Positions 23,166 to 31,402 of a stretch of 36,896 bases of DNA are shown here, piece after piece. This DNA comes from Deltaproteobacteria bacterium. GTDB lineage: Bacteria; Myxococcota; JACRCW01. A program made the translations under genes and the position numbers. The stretch covers positions 1 to 36,896 of the forward strand of contig JACRCW010000124.1 of assembly GCA_016218805.1 (NCBI GenBank), read 5' to 3'. Within the stretch, counting starts at the first letter, position 1. Each line of letters begins with the position of its first letter. The notes beneath the pieces are model-generated. The model saw only the letters and a list, made by a program, of their open reading frames with translations. It was not told the origin of the DNA and made no database searches.

Positions 23166-26100
23166 ATGGGCCACCGTCGTCTGCTGCTGTTGTGGATTGC
23201 CCTCAGTGCTGCTGCCTGTCCGCGCATTGTCACCCAGGGTCCGCCGGACGCTGCCACGGAGGCACCGGTCATCATCACCGGCGTGGAGGTGGAAGCGCTG
23301 CGGGTCCCGCGCGACGGCGGCGTGCACCTGGCCTACGGCGGGGACGTGCTGGCGGTCACGGGAAGCGGCTGGGACCCGGCGGCGGCCACTGTGCAGCTGG
23401 GGGGCGTGGACCTGGCCATGCTGCGGGACCGCTCCACAGTGACGGCGCTGCGCGCGGTGCTGCCGGAGCGCGTGCTGGAGGGGACGGTGAAGGTGCTCCA
23501 GGGGGGACGCGTGCGCGCTGAGAGCCCCGCGCTCGTGGCCGTGCTGGGCGTGGGCCACCCGGACCTGCCGGTGCAGCAGGGGGCGGTGGAGCCGCGCATG
23601 GCCATCCGGGCGGCGGGGATTGCCAACACCTGGTGCGCTCCCAGCCTGGCCGACGGTGGCGTGCCGTGCAGCGCGCTCCCCAACGCCACCGGCACGCTCG
23701 CCGTGGCGTTCTCGTTCGGGCCGGACCTGCTGTACCGGGATCCGACGTACCTGGCGGAGTTGACGCTGTTTGGTCCGGGCGAACGGATCACGGAGCGCCT
23801 GGAGCCGGCACACACGGACTACCGCTCGGTGGCGGCGGCCAAGCCGTTCCTGGTGCCGCGCCCCGGCGGGCGGTTCGATACGGGCCTGGCGGTGCACCAG
23901 GCATGGAGCGCGGACGGCGGGTTCGGCATCAGCGTGGACACCTTCCCGCCGCAGATGGACGGCGGCGGCCTGGAGTTGCACCCCGTGCTGCTGCCGGGCC
24001 CGCGCGGTGGGTTGCTGACGCTCGCCGTGGAACGCGTGAACCAGGTGGAGCAGCGCTCGCTGCTGCTGGACAACGGGCGCCCGGTGCTGCGGCGCGACGG
24101 CACGCCCATGTCCATTGAAGGACGGCTGGCTGCGGTGGGCGGCGTGGTGCAGGGGTATGACTTCCTGGCGGATGCCTACGGCGAAGCGGAGTTTGTGGCG
24201 GCGTCCTGCGGGGATGTCACGCCGGATGGGCGTCTGCCCGTGCGGCTGACGCGGCTGTTTCAGCCTTCCGGCGACGTGCTCACGCAGGAGCAGGGGGTGC
24301 CGCTGGACGGGTGGGGGTGCCGCGTGGACGGCGGGCCCAACCCGGCGCTGGACGGCGGCCAGCAGGCGCAGTGTGACGCGCTGCAGGACTGCGGCGAGGG
24401 CTGTTTCTTCACGTCGCTGTGTTCGCTCATGCCGACGTGCCGTCCCGGCCTGGGGGACATGAACACGTGCCTGCGCGACTCCGCGGGGTGCCGCGGGCGC
24501 GTGCTGACGGCGTCCGCGTGCCTGGGGACGGAGGGATGCGGCGTGCGCGCGGCGGGTTGCCCGGGCGCGGACGGTGGCCCCTGCCCGTGCAACGACGCGC
24601 CGTGCCGGGTCACGCGCCAGTGCTTCCTGGATGCGCCGTGCCTGGCGGCGCTGGGCTGCTACGGGGACGGTGAGGGCCTGTGCATCCTGCCGCCGGCGTG
24701 CGCGGCCGCGGCGGACCGCGGCCCGGACGCGGGGCCCGGCCCCGAGGGCGAAACGTGCGCAGCGCAGGTGGCCTGCATGCTGGACCCCGCGTGCGCGGAC
24801 CGCGCGGAGTGCCCGGCGGGAGGCTGCACGGCCACCGCGGCGTGTGCGCGGTCACTGTGCCCCACGGAGCCGTGCGGCAATGGCCAGGAATGCGGGCGCC
24901 CGTCAGACGACGCGCCGGGCGAATTGTCGCCGTTGGTGCCGGGCAGCCTGCTGGTGCACCCCGGGCGCGCGCTCAGCCCGTTCCAGGCGCCGCCGGAGCC
25001 CGTGTGCACGTTTGAGACCTTCCGCGGCCGCCTGTTGCCCTTTGGCCTGGACGGCTACTACGTCAGCAGCGCGGCCACGCTCTCCGCCGACGGGACGCAC
25101 CACCTGGTGGCCCGTCCGGCGGGCGGCACGGAGCGCATCCTGCTTGTCATGGACCTGGAGACGCTGGGGTTCTCCGTGGTGTCCGCCTCCGCCGCGTACG
25201 CGGACCTGCTGGCCGTTGCCGGCGCTCCGCTGCTGTTTGGCATCCCGGCGGAGGGCGGCCAGGTGCACGTCCTGGACGAACGCGCCCAGTTCCGCTTTGC
25301 GCTCAACGTGCTGGGCCCGGCCACGCATGCCTTCCCGCGGCCGCGTTCCGACGGCCGCGTGCTGGTGTTGCACCCCGGGTTTGTGCTGGAGCTGGACGGC
25401 AACGGTGGGGTGGAGCGGCACGCGTTCCACGGGGCTCCGCTGGCGGCTCCGCAGCTCCCGGAGCAGCCCGGCGCAGCCCCTTCCGCGCTGTGGGCGGTTC
25501 GCCCCCTTGAGGTGGGGCCGCCGGAACTGGTGCAGGTCAGCCTGGCTGATGACACCTTTGGCGAAGTCTCCGCGGCGGGCACGCTCCCGGCGGACAGCCT
25601 GCCGGAGGGACGCGCGCTGGGGGATGCGTTCCTGGGCGCGGTGGCTACCGGGGACACCGTGTTCCTCAACGTGTCCACCGGCGCCACCGCGGAGTGTGAC
25701 CAGGACGCGCAGGTGGTGGCCGTGCGGCCCTCCGCAACGGGCACCGGAGATGTGACCTGGTCACCCGTGGCGGGCACGTGCGGCGGGGCCATCACCGCGT
25801 TCAACCCGGTGGACCGCACCGGCCTGGTGGTGGTGCCCGTGGAGGGCGGCTACCAGACGGATATCGTCGGAGAGACAGGCGGCACGTGGCACACGCTGGA
25901 CCGGCGCATCCCGCAGATTGCGTTTGGCGCAGCGCCGCGCCCCGCGGGTGGTTTTGTGGGTCTGTTTGCCGCGGACGTGGGCGGCGCGGCGCGCCTGGAA
26001 CTGGGTCTGGTGGCACCCGCCACGGCTGACGCGGGCCCGCCCTACCAGCGCCTGATGGACGCGGAGACCTCAGACGCCGTGATGGTGGTGAGCCCGGATG

Positions 26101-26327
26101 GACAGCGGTTGTACGTGGGCGGGTTGGACCGGGTGCTGGAGGTGGAACTGGTGGAGCGCTGCCGTGACGCTGACGCCGGCGCGGGTTGCGCCCCGTGGGA
26201 ACTGCGGGCGGAACCGCGGCGCGCCATTGCCATTGACGGGCGCGCGCACCACCTGGCCGTGGATCCCGAGGGTACCCGCGTGGTGTACGTGGACCTGGAG
26301 CGGCAGAGCGTGGGCGTGCTGGAATAG
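23166..26327 (+). CDS. large lipoprotein with TIG-like, Cys-rich and propeller-like regions
   Basis: This is a protein of 1053 residues. The ATG at 23166 (CGGAG five bases ahead) gives a signal peptide MGHRRLLLLWIALSAAAC with C18. The -3 position is Ala, so the lipobox is weak. Residues 33-130 resemble a TIG/IPT immunoglobulin-like domain (GGDVLAVTGSGWDPAAATVQ). The middle third (about 378-578) is Cys-rich with short CxxxC spacings (ALQDCGEGCFFTSLCSLMPT). The C-terminal half is beta-rich with repeated short strands ending in DGRVLVLHPGFVLELDGNGG and VMVVSPDGQRLYVGGLDRVL, as in beta-propellers. I infer a surface-exposed adhesive or binding protein. Its gene starts divergently from the hypothetical gene and converges on the MBL-fold gene with 15 bases between stops. 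Confidence 0.78.
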   Translation: MGHRRLLLLWIALSAAACPRIVTQGPPDAATEAPVIITGVEVEALRVPRDGGVHLAYGGDVLAVTGSGWDPAAATVQLGGVDLAMLRDRSTVTALRAVLPERVLEGTVKVLQGGRVRAESPALVAVLGVGHPDLPVQQGAVEPRMAIRAAGIANTWCAPSLADGGVPCSALPNATGTLAVAFSFGPDLLYRDPTYLAELTLFGPGERITERLEPAHTDYRSVAAAKPFLVPRPGGRFDTGLAVHQAWSADGGFGISVDTFPPQMDGGGLELHPVLLPGPRGGLLTLAVERVNQVEQRSLLLDNGRPVLRRDGTPMSIEGRLAAVGGVVQGYDFLADAYGEAEFVAASCGDVTPDGRLPVRLTRLFQPSGDVLTQEQGVPLDGWGCRVDGGPNPALDGGQQAQCDALQDCGEGCFFTSLCSLMPTCRPGLGDMNTCLRDSAGCRGRVLTASACLGTEGCGVRAAGCPGADGGPCPCNDAPCRVTRQCFLDAPCLAALGCYGDGEGLCILPPACAAAADRGPDAGPGPEGETCAAQVACMLDPACADRAECPAGGCTATAACARSLCPTEPCGNGQECGRPSDDAPGELSPLVPGSLLVHPGRALSPFQAPPEPVCTFETFRGRLLPFGLDGYYVSSAATLSADGTHHLVARPAGGTERILLVMDLETLGFSVVSASAAYADLLAVAGAPLLFGIPAEGGQVHVLDERAQFRFALNVLGPATHAFPRPRSDGRVLVLHPGFVLELDGNGGVERHAFHGAPLAAPQLPEQPGAAPSALWAVRPLEVGPPELVQVSLADDTFGEVSAAGTLPADSLPEGRALGDAFLGAVATGDTVFLNVSTGATAECDQDAQVVAVRPSATGTGDVTWSPVAGTCGGAITAFNPVDRTGLVVVPVEGGYQTDIVGETGGTWHTLDRRIPQIAFGAAPRPAGGFVGLFAADVGGAARLELGLVAPATADAGPPYQRLMDAETSDAVMVVSPDGQRLYVGGLDRVLEVELVERCRDADAGAGCAPWELRAEPRRAIAIDGRAHHLAVDPEGTRVVYVDLERQSVGVLE

Positions 26328-26342
26328 GCGCGTTTGACGTTC

Positions 26343-27872
26343 TTACAGGGTCACCTGCACGGGCGTGCCCAGCGGGAGGTCCACGGGGACCGGGCCCGCG
26401 TTGAGTTCGCGCAGCCTGGCGGCCAGCTCCGCGTGCGTCCCGCGGTCCGTGTACGCAACGCTGATGTACGGCGCCCCACCCGCCGCGTAGCCGAACACCC
26501 GCCGCGCCTTGAGCAGCACCGCCGCCGCGGCGCTCTCGGCAGGGCCGGAGCACATCCGGGTCCACTCATTGCGCCGTGCGCGCGGGAGGAACGGCGCGTA
26601 GAAATTCCCGTACCCAAAGCCCGGTGGCATCACCAGCGCCTCCTGGCACCCGCTCACGCCCAGCAACGCCAGGTCCACGTCAAACTCGCGGCCAATGCGC
26701 GCGTGCACCTCCGGCATCGGCGCGGTGTCCGCGCCCAGGTACACCGTCCGCCCGCCGCCGCGCAGCAGCCAGGTCACCGTCGGCAGCGGCAGTCCCCAGT
26801 CCTCGCCCACAAACGGGGTGGCCACCACCTCCAGGTCCCGGAAACGCAGGCGGTCCCACGGCCTGACAAAGCGCACGTCCGTGAAGCCCAGCAGCGCCGC
26901 CACCCGCGCCAGGTCCACGTGCCAGGGGTGCGCCGTGTCCGCGGCGGGAAGGACCAGCGGCGTGTCGGCAGGGAACCGCGTCAGCGCCTGCGGGTTGAAA
27001 TGGTCGTTGTCACCGTGCGTGACCAGGATGGCGTCCACGCGGGGCAGGGCGCGCGGGTCAGGGGGGACGCCGGCGCCGGGACGCGCCGGGTGGCTGGCCG
27101 GGTGGAACAGCGGATCCACCACAACGCGCGCCCCGCCCAGCGCGACCAGCACCGCGGCGTGCCCCAGCCAGGTGAGCGTCCCCTCGTCGGCGCCCAGCGC
27201 GGGTGGTCCGCGCTGCTCCAGCAGGCCCAGCTCGCCCAGCACCGCCAGCAGCTCCGCCGTGTCCGGATGCGGCACCGCGCCCAGCACGTCCGCCCTCCCG
27301 TTGAGCGCCGCCACCACGTGGCGCAGCAGCAGGCCGTGCGCCTGGCAACAGGACAGGCCCACTCCCAGCACCTGGCGGTCCACCTCCCCCACGCCCACGT
27401 GCATCCCGGCCAGCGTGGCGTCCGCCAGCGTGCCCACGCGCGGCATGAACGGGATGGGCCCCAGCGCCCGCGCCTGTGACACCACCGGCGTGCACCACGC
27501 ATGGCGCACCAGCGCCGGTGACACGGACAGACCGTCCCACCGCTCCGCCGCGCCACCCAGGTCGCGCTCGGGCCTTCCCTCGGAGAAGAACACCAGGTTC
27601 TCCAGGACCAACTCCTGCAGCCGCTTCTCCGGCAGCGCGGCCTCGTCGGGCGTGGACCAGCGGTGCAGCCGCGCCAGCGCCGCAGCCTCCTCAAACGGCA
27701 GCTCCGTGCGCGTGGCTCCGCCGTGGCGCGTGGCCACCACCTCCACCCGCTGCCAACCCGCGCACGGGCGCAGCCGCAGTTCCAGTCCCACGGCGCGCCG
27801 GAACGTGGCGCCGGGCGGCACCGCCGGGTGCGCTCGCTTCCCCAGCAGCCGGTCCCACAGCGACGGAGGCAT
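26343..27872 (-). CDS. MBL-fold metallohydrolase with a large N-terminal extension
   Basis: This is a protein of 509 residues. The C-terminal half is a metallo-beta-lactamase fold. It opens with LTWLGHAAVLVALGGARVVV (strand pair), then the metal motif H286-G-D288-N-D290-H291 (LVTHGDNDHFN) and the later strands RTVYLGADTAP and DLALLGVSG. The order resembles the UlaG/NAPE-PLD-like branch, which hydrolyses phosphodiester or lactone bonds, but the substrate is open. The first 240 residues are unrelated to the MBL core. They include an arginine-rich start (LWDRLLGKRAHP) and a segment like a winged-helix end (LAVLGELGLLEQRGPPAL). The start ATG is at 27872, and the 242 bases upstream to the GH25 start appear empty. 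Confidence 0.82.
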   Translation of the reverse strand: MPPSLWDRLLGKRAHPAVPPGATFRRAVGLELRLRPCAGWQRVEVVATRHGGATRTELPFEEAAALARLHRWSTPDEAALPEKRLQELVLENLVFFSEGRPERDLGGAAERWDGLSVSPALVRHAWCTPVVSQARALGPIPFMPRVGTLADATLAGMHVGVGEVDRQVLGVGLSCCQAHGLLLRHVVAALNGRADVLGAVPHPDTAELLAVLGELGLLEQRGPPALGADEGTLTWLGHAAVLVALGGARVVVDPLFHPASHPARPGAGVPPDPRALPRVDAILVTHGDNDHFNPQALTRFPADTPLVLPAADTAHPWHVDLARVAALLGFTDVRFVRPWDRLRFRDLEVVATPFVGEDWGLPLPTVTWLLRGGGRTVYLGADTAPMPEVHARIGREFDVDLALLGVSGCQEALVMPPGFGYGNFYAPFLPRARRNEWTRMCSGPAESAAAAVLLKARRVFGYAAGGAPYISVAYTDRGTHAELAARLRELNAGPVPVDLPLGTPVQVTL

Positions 27873-28114
27873 GGCGCGGCACTCTCCCGCCGCCCGGCCC
27901 CACGCACCAGCGGAAGCTCCGTTGATTCATCAGTCAGATGCGCAGCCGCGGCTGCCTGGCCCCGCTCGCCGAGAATCAGCGCGCGCGGTGGGCAAATGTG
28001 GGAGCCGCACCCATCGGCTGATTGGCCAGTCAGCCCAGAGGCGGATGCCGCGAGGGAGCCTGGCAGCGCTACCAGAGCCACCCGCGCGGTGGACCACGCG
28101 CGCAGGAGCTCCGG

Positions 28115-29302
28115 ATGCGGAACGTGATGCGGGTGGCGGTGCTGGTGGTGGTGGGCTCGGGTTGCGTGGTGGCCATGGAGCCGCCGGCAAACGGTGACGG
28201 GCTGGGCCTGGCGTGCAGCGAAGGCCTGGACGAGCTGCGCGTGTGCGCCGAGGGCGCCACCGTGCACGGCGTAGATGTGAGCTACTGGCAGGGCAGGGTG
28301 GACTGGTCCACGGTGAGCGCGGCGGGGCACGTGTTCGGGTTTGCGCGCATCTCTGACGGGCTGCGCTACGTGGACACGCAGTTTGCCAACAACTGGCAGG
28401 GCATGGCGGAGCAGGGAATGGTGCGCGGCGCCTACCAGTTCTTCCGTTCCAACCTGGACCCCGTGCAGCAGGCGGACCTGGTCATTGCCAAGATTGAAGC
28501 GGCCGGCGGCCTGGCCGACGACGACCTGGGCGTGGTGCTGGACCTGGAGTCCACCGACGGAATGTCAGCGGCCACCGTGGTGGCGCGCGCCAAGGTGTGG
28601 CTGCAGCGCGTGGAGGAGGCCACCGGGCGCCGGCCCATGGTCTACACCGCCGCGTTCATGAGCAGCGTCATCGGCAACAACTTCCGCGACTACCCGTTGT
28701 GGGTGGCCAACTACGGGGCCACCTGCCCGGTGATGCCGTCGGGCTGGAGCCAGTGGGCCATCTGGCAGTACTCGGACAGCGGGCGCATCCCCGGCCTCAC
28801 GGGGAACTTTGACGTCAACGTGTTCAACGGTGACGAGGACGCGCTGCGCGCCTTTGCCCGCAGCCTGAAGCGCGGTGCCAGCGCGGACACCGGCACCACT
28901 GAGCCGCCGCCCCCGGCCGGCCCCGCGTACTGCCTGGAGGCCGTCTCCACCGGCCTCAATGGCGGCCGGCTCAACATCCGTCCCCAGCCCAACACGTCGC
29001 GCTCGCCGGTGGGGACGCTGGCGGAGGGCCGGCAGGTCCCCATCCTGGACCGGACGGACGGCGAACAGATTGGCTCCACGACGCGCTGGCTCAAGATCCG
29101 CAGCCCTGCGGGCGTCACCGGCTGGGTCAGCGGCCGCTACCTGCGCTGCGTGGGCACGGGCGTGCTGGATACCGGGGATGGCACCAGCCAGCCGGATGAC
29201 ACCGCGCTGGGCTTTGGTGAAGGCCGCGGCATGGGCCAGGGCGACGGCGCCCCCGGACCGTCCTCCGAGGTGGTGCCCGCGGCGCCGTGCGGCTGGCGGT
29301 GA
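28115..29302 (+). CDS. GH25 muramidase with SH3-like domain
   Basis: This is a protein of 395 residues that should cut the beta-1,4 bond of peptidoglycan glycan chains. The start is the ATG at 28115, with AGGAG nearby. A short signal peptide ends at a lipobox-like VVGSGC (C17). The GH25 barrel runs from about residue 50 to 240. It begins with VHGVDVSYWQG (D54), and the central pair D143-x-E145 (VVLDLES) is as expected. It ends with the family's ANYGATCPVMPSGWSQWAIW. Residues about 280-355 form an SH3b-like wall-binding domain (RLNIRPQPNTSRSPVGTLAE, WVSGRYLRC). It may serve in cell-wall turnover or in predation. The stop codon is directly adjacent to the stop of the convergent thioredoxin gene. 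Confidence 0.88.
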   Translation: MRNVMRVAVLVVVGSGCVVAMEPPANGDGLGLACSEGLDELRVCAEGATVHGVDVSYWQGRVDWSTVSAAGHVFGFARISDGLRYVDTQFANNWQGMAEQGMVRGAYQFFRSNLDPVQQADLVIAKIEAAGGLADDDLGVVLDLESTDGMSAATVVARAKVWLQRVEEATGRRPMVYTAAFMSSVIGNNFRDYPLWVANYGATCPVMPSGWSQWAIWQYSDSGRIPGLTGNFDVNVFNGDEDALRAFARSLKRGASADTGTTEPPPPAGPAYCLEAVSTGLNGGRLNIRPQPNTSRSPVGTLAEGRQVPILDRTDGEQIGSTTRWLKIRSPAGVTGWVSGRYLRCVGTGVLDTGDGTSQPDDTALGFGEGRGMGQGDGAPGPSSEVVPAAPCGWR

Positions 29303-29725
29303 CTAGTTGAGCCAGGCGGTCATCTCGTCGGCACGGACCACGCCGGCCTTCTGCACCACCGTGCGCCCGCCGTGGATGACCACAAAGTTGGGGATGCCCT
29401 GCACGTCGTACCGCCGGGCCAGCCCGGGGTTTCGGTCGGTGTTCACCTTCAGCACCACCACCTGCCCCGCCAGGTCACGCGCTACTTCCAGCACGTGCGG
29501 CGCGGCCACGCGGCACGGCGCGCACCAGTCCGCGTAGAAGTCCACCAGCACGGGCTCCTTCACCTGGCCCACCACCTCGTCAAACGCGCGCTCATCCACG
29601 TCCACGGGTTGCTGGTGCGGGGGCAGCGCCGCGCGGCAGGAGCCGCACCGGCCGCGGTGGGCCAGGTGCCGGGCCGGCACGCGGTTGGGCGCGCCGCAGG
29701 CAGGGCAGGTGCGGGTGAACTCCAT
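29303..29725 (-). CDS. trxC: thioredoxin 2 (zinc-ribbon thioredoxin)
   Basis: This is a protein of 140 residues with the TrxC layout. The N-terminal zinc-binding segment has C7, C10, C27 and C30 (CPAC, CGSC). The thioredoxin fold then carries WCAPC (C67-x-x-C70 region, in LVDFYADWCAPCRVAAP), where family members have WCGPC. The cis-proline segment is VQGIPNFVVIHGGRTVVQ. It reduces protein disulfides in the cytoplasm and the zinc ribbon makes it oxidant-responsive. The A for G change in the active-site dipeptide should shift its redox potential modestly. The start is the ATG at 29725. The 124-base gap to the MoxR gene is a divergent promoter region with no clear motif. Confidence 0.9.
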   Translation of the reverse strand: MEFTRTCPACGAPNRVPARHLAHRGRCGSCRAALPPHQQPVDVDERAFDEVVGQVKEPVLVDFYADWCAPCRVAAPHVLEVARDLAGQVVVLKVNTDRNPGLARRYDVQGIPNFVVIHGGRTVVQKAGVVRADEMTAWLN

Positions 29726-29849
29726 CGTCAACAACCTCCGGGTGGGACCGGCGCACAAGAAAAGGCGGCGGGGGCGGAAGTCAAACCGGGAGGGATGCGT
29801 GCCCCCCCGGTGGGCGTGGTAGCAGGGTCCGCCAGGAGACCCCGCCCGC

Positions 29850-31091
29850 ATGTCCATCCCGCAGCCGGCCAGCCCAGACCCGCGCGCCCTCCGCGAAAAG
29901 TTCCAGCGCGTGGCGGATGCGCTCGCCAGCCAGTTCCTGGGCAAGGAGGAGACCGCGCGGCTGATGCTGATCTGCGCCGCCGCCGGCGAGCACCTGGTCC
30001 TCATCGGCCCGCCGGGCACCGCCAAGAGCGCCGTGGTGCGGTCGTTCGCACGGTTGGTGGACGCGCGCTACTTTGAATACCTGCTCACCCGCTTCTCTGA
30101 GCCCAATGAGGTGTTTGGCCCGGTGGACCTGCAGGCGTTCCGCGCCGGCCGCTACCACCGTGTGACCACGGGCATGCTGCCGGAAGCGGAGATTGCCTTC
30201 CTGGACGAGGCGTTCAAGGCCAACAGCGCCATCCTCAATTCGCTGCTGTCCATCCTCAATGAACGCCGCTTCTCCAACGGCGCGGACACCGTGCACGTGC
30301 CGCTCATCAGCATGTTTGCGGCCTCCAATGAGGTCCCGCAGGACGACGCGCTGCACGCCATCTTTGACCGGTTCATCATCCGCGTGCACGCCGACAACGT
30401 GGACAGCTTCCACTTCCACGACCTGCTGCAGAAGGGCCTGGCCCTGGAGCGCGCCGCCATCACCGAGCGGGAAGCCGCCGAGGCCAAGATCCGCGCGCCG
30501 CTCAAGATGGGCCTGGCCGCCGCGGACCTGCAGGCGTGCCAGAAGCACCTGCTGAGCGTGGTGCAGTTCCCCGAGGACTTCCTGGCCACCTACAAGGGCC
30601 TGTGCTTCCAGATCCGCGCGGAAGGCGTGAGCCTGTCAGACCGGCGCGCGGTGAAGCTGCTCAAACTGTTTGCCGCCAGCGCCGTCATTGACGGGCGCGC
30701 GGTGGTGCATGACGGGGACCTGGCCATCCTGCGGCACATCTGGAACCAGATGGACCAGCGGGAGATCCTCCATGACCTGGTGGATCCCGTCGTCACGCGC
30801 TTCTTCAATGAACACCCGGAGACCGCGCCGCGGCTGCCGCGCCCGGACCTGGACAAGCTGGTCACCGAGCTGACGCTGGTGCACCGCCTGCTGACCTCCG
30901 GCCAGGAACTTTCCGACATCCAGGTGTTCAGCCACCTGCGCGCGCTGGATGACCTGCGCAAGGGCTTCCAGGTTGTTGGCGGGCCCACCGCGCAGCAGAT
31001 GATTGACCGCATTGACGCGTTGACCCGCACACTGCTGGAGGGCCGCGGCCCGGCGGCGGCGGGCGCACGGCGGCAGGGCCCCGCCCGCTGA
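29850..31091 (+). CDS. MoxR-family AAA+ ATPase, RavA-like
   Basis: This is a protein of 413 residues. Walker A is GPPGTAKS (53-60), Walker B is AFLDE (116-120), and the sensor asparagine is in FAASNEVP (N160). The stretches LTRFSEPNEVFGPVDLQAF and FKANSAILNSLLSILNERRF are those of the RavA branch of MoxR proteins, which act as hexameric chaperone-like ATPases. RavA/MoxR genes normally sit beside a von Willebrand factor A gene such as viaA, but none is present within the window. AGGAG lies about 12 bases before the ATG. It is the first gene of a plus-strand run that continues with a small protein, a K+ channel, a small exported protein and a SecA-like ATPase, so it may help assemble or recycle one of these. 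Confidence 0.85.
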   Translation: MSIPQPASPDPRALREKFQRVADALASQFLGKEETARLMLICAAAGEHLVLIGPPGTAKSAVVRSFARLVDARYFEYLLTRFSEPNEVFGPVDLQAFRAGRYHRVTTGMLPEAEIAFLDEAFKANSAILNSLLSILNERRFSNGADTVHVPLISMFAASNEVPQDDALHAIFDRFIIRVHADNVDSFHFHDLLQKGLALERAAITEREAAEAKIRAPLKMGLAAADLQACQKHLLSVVQFPEDFLATYKGLCFQIRAEGVSLSDRRAVKLLKLFAASAVIDGRAVVHDGDLAILRHIWNQMDQREILHDLVDPVVTRFFNEHPETAPRLPRPDLDKLVTELTLVHRLLTSGQELSDIQVFSHLRALDDLRKGFQVVGGPTAQQMIDRIDALTRTLLEGRGPAAAGARRQGPAR

Positions 31092-31136
31092 GCTGAAAAC
31101 TGGAGGCGCCGCACGGGCCCTACTAGCCTGCACCCC

Positions 31137-31394
31137 ATGTCGCGCACGTCGCTGCCCAACGAGGAGGAGTTCGTCGCCGAGCTGCGCCTCCAGCTGGACG
31201 CCCCACGGGTGCCGCTGGACCAGGTGCTTGACGGCGCGCTGGCGCTGTCCGCGTTGGGCTACCGCGCGCTGAGTGCGCAGTACGCGGACCGGGTCTGCCG
31301 CTACGCCGCCATCCGCGGCCGCCCGGACCTGCTCCCCGTGGCGCGTGGCCTGCTGCTGGGCGGCGGCACCGGGCGCCGCGTCGCCCGCGCCTGA
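31137..31394 (+). CDS. small hypothetical protein
   Basis: This is a protein of 85 residues that I do not recognise. The N-terminal half is helical and acidic (PNEEEFVAELRLQLDAPRVP), the second half a basic helical stretch (ADRVCRYAAIRGRPDLLPVA). There is no signal peptide or membrane segment. A TGGAGG lies about 35 bases ahead of the ATG, too far to be its ribosome binding site. It is 45 bases downstream of the MoxR gene and eight bases upstream of the K+ channel start, so it belongs to the same transcript. A role as an adaptor is possible, but this rests only on position. Confidence 0.6.
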   Translation: MSRTSLPNEEEFVAELRLQLDAPRVPLDQVLDGALALSALGYRALSAQYADRVCRYAAIRGRPDLLPVARGLLLGGGTGRRVARA

Positions 31395-31402
31395 GGCCCC
31401 CC

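Noticed and set aside
23019..23981. Longer start for the hypothetical gene at 22539-23018
   Set aside because: The extension lies opposite the lipoprotein gene and has mirror-frame composition.
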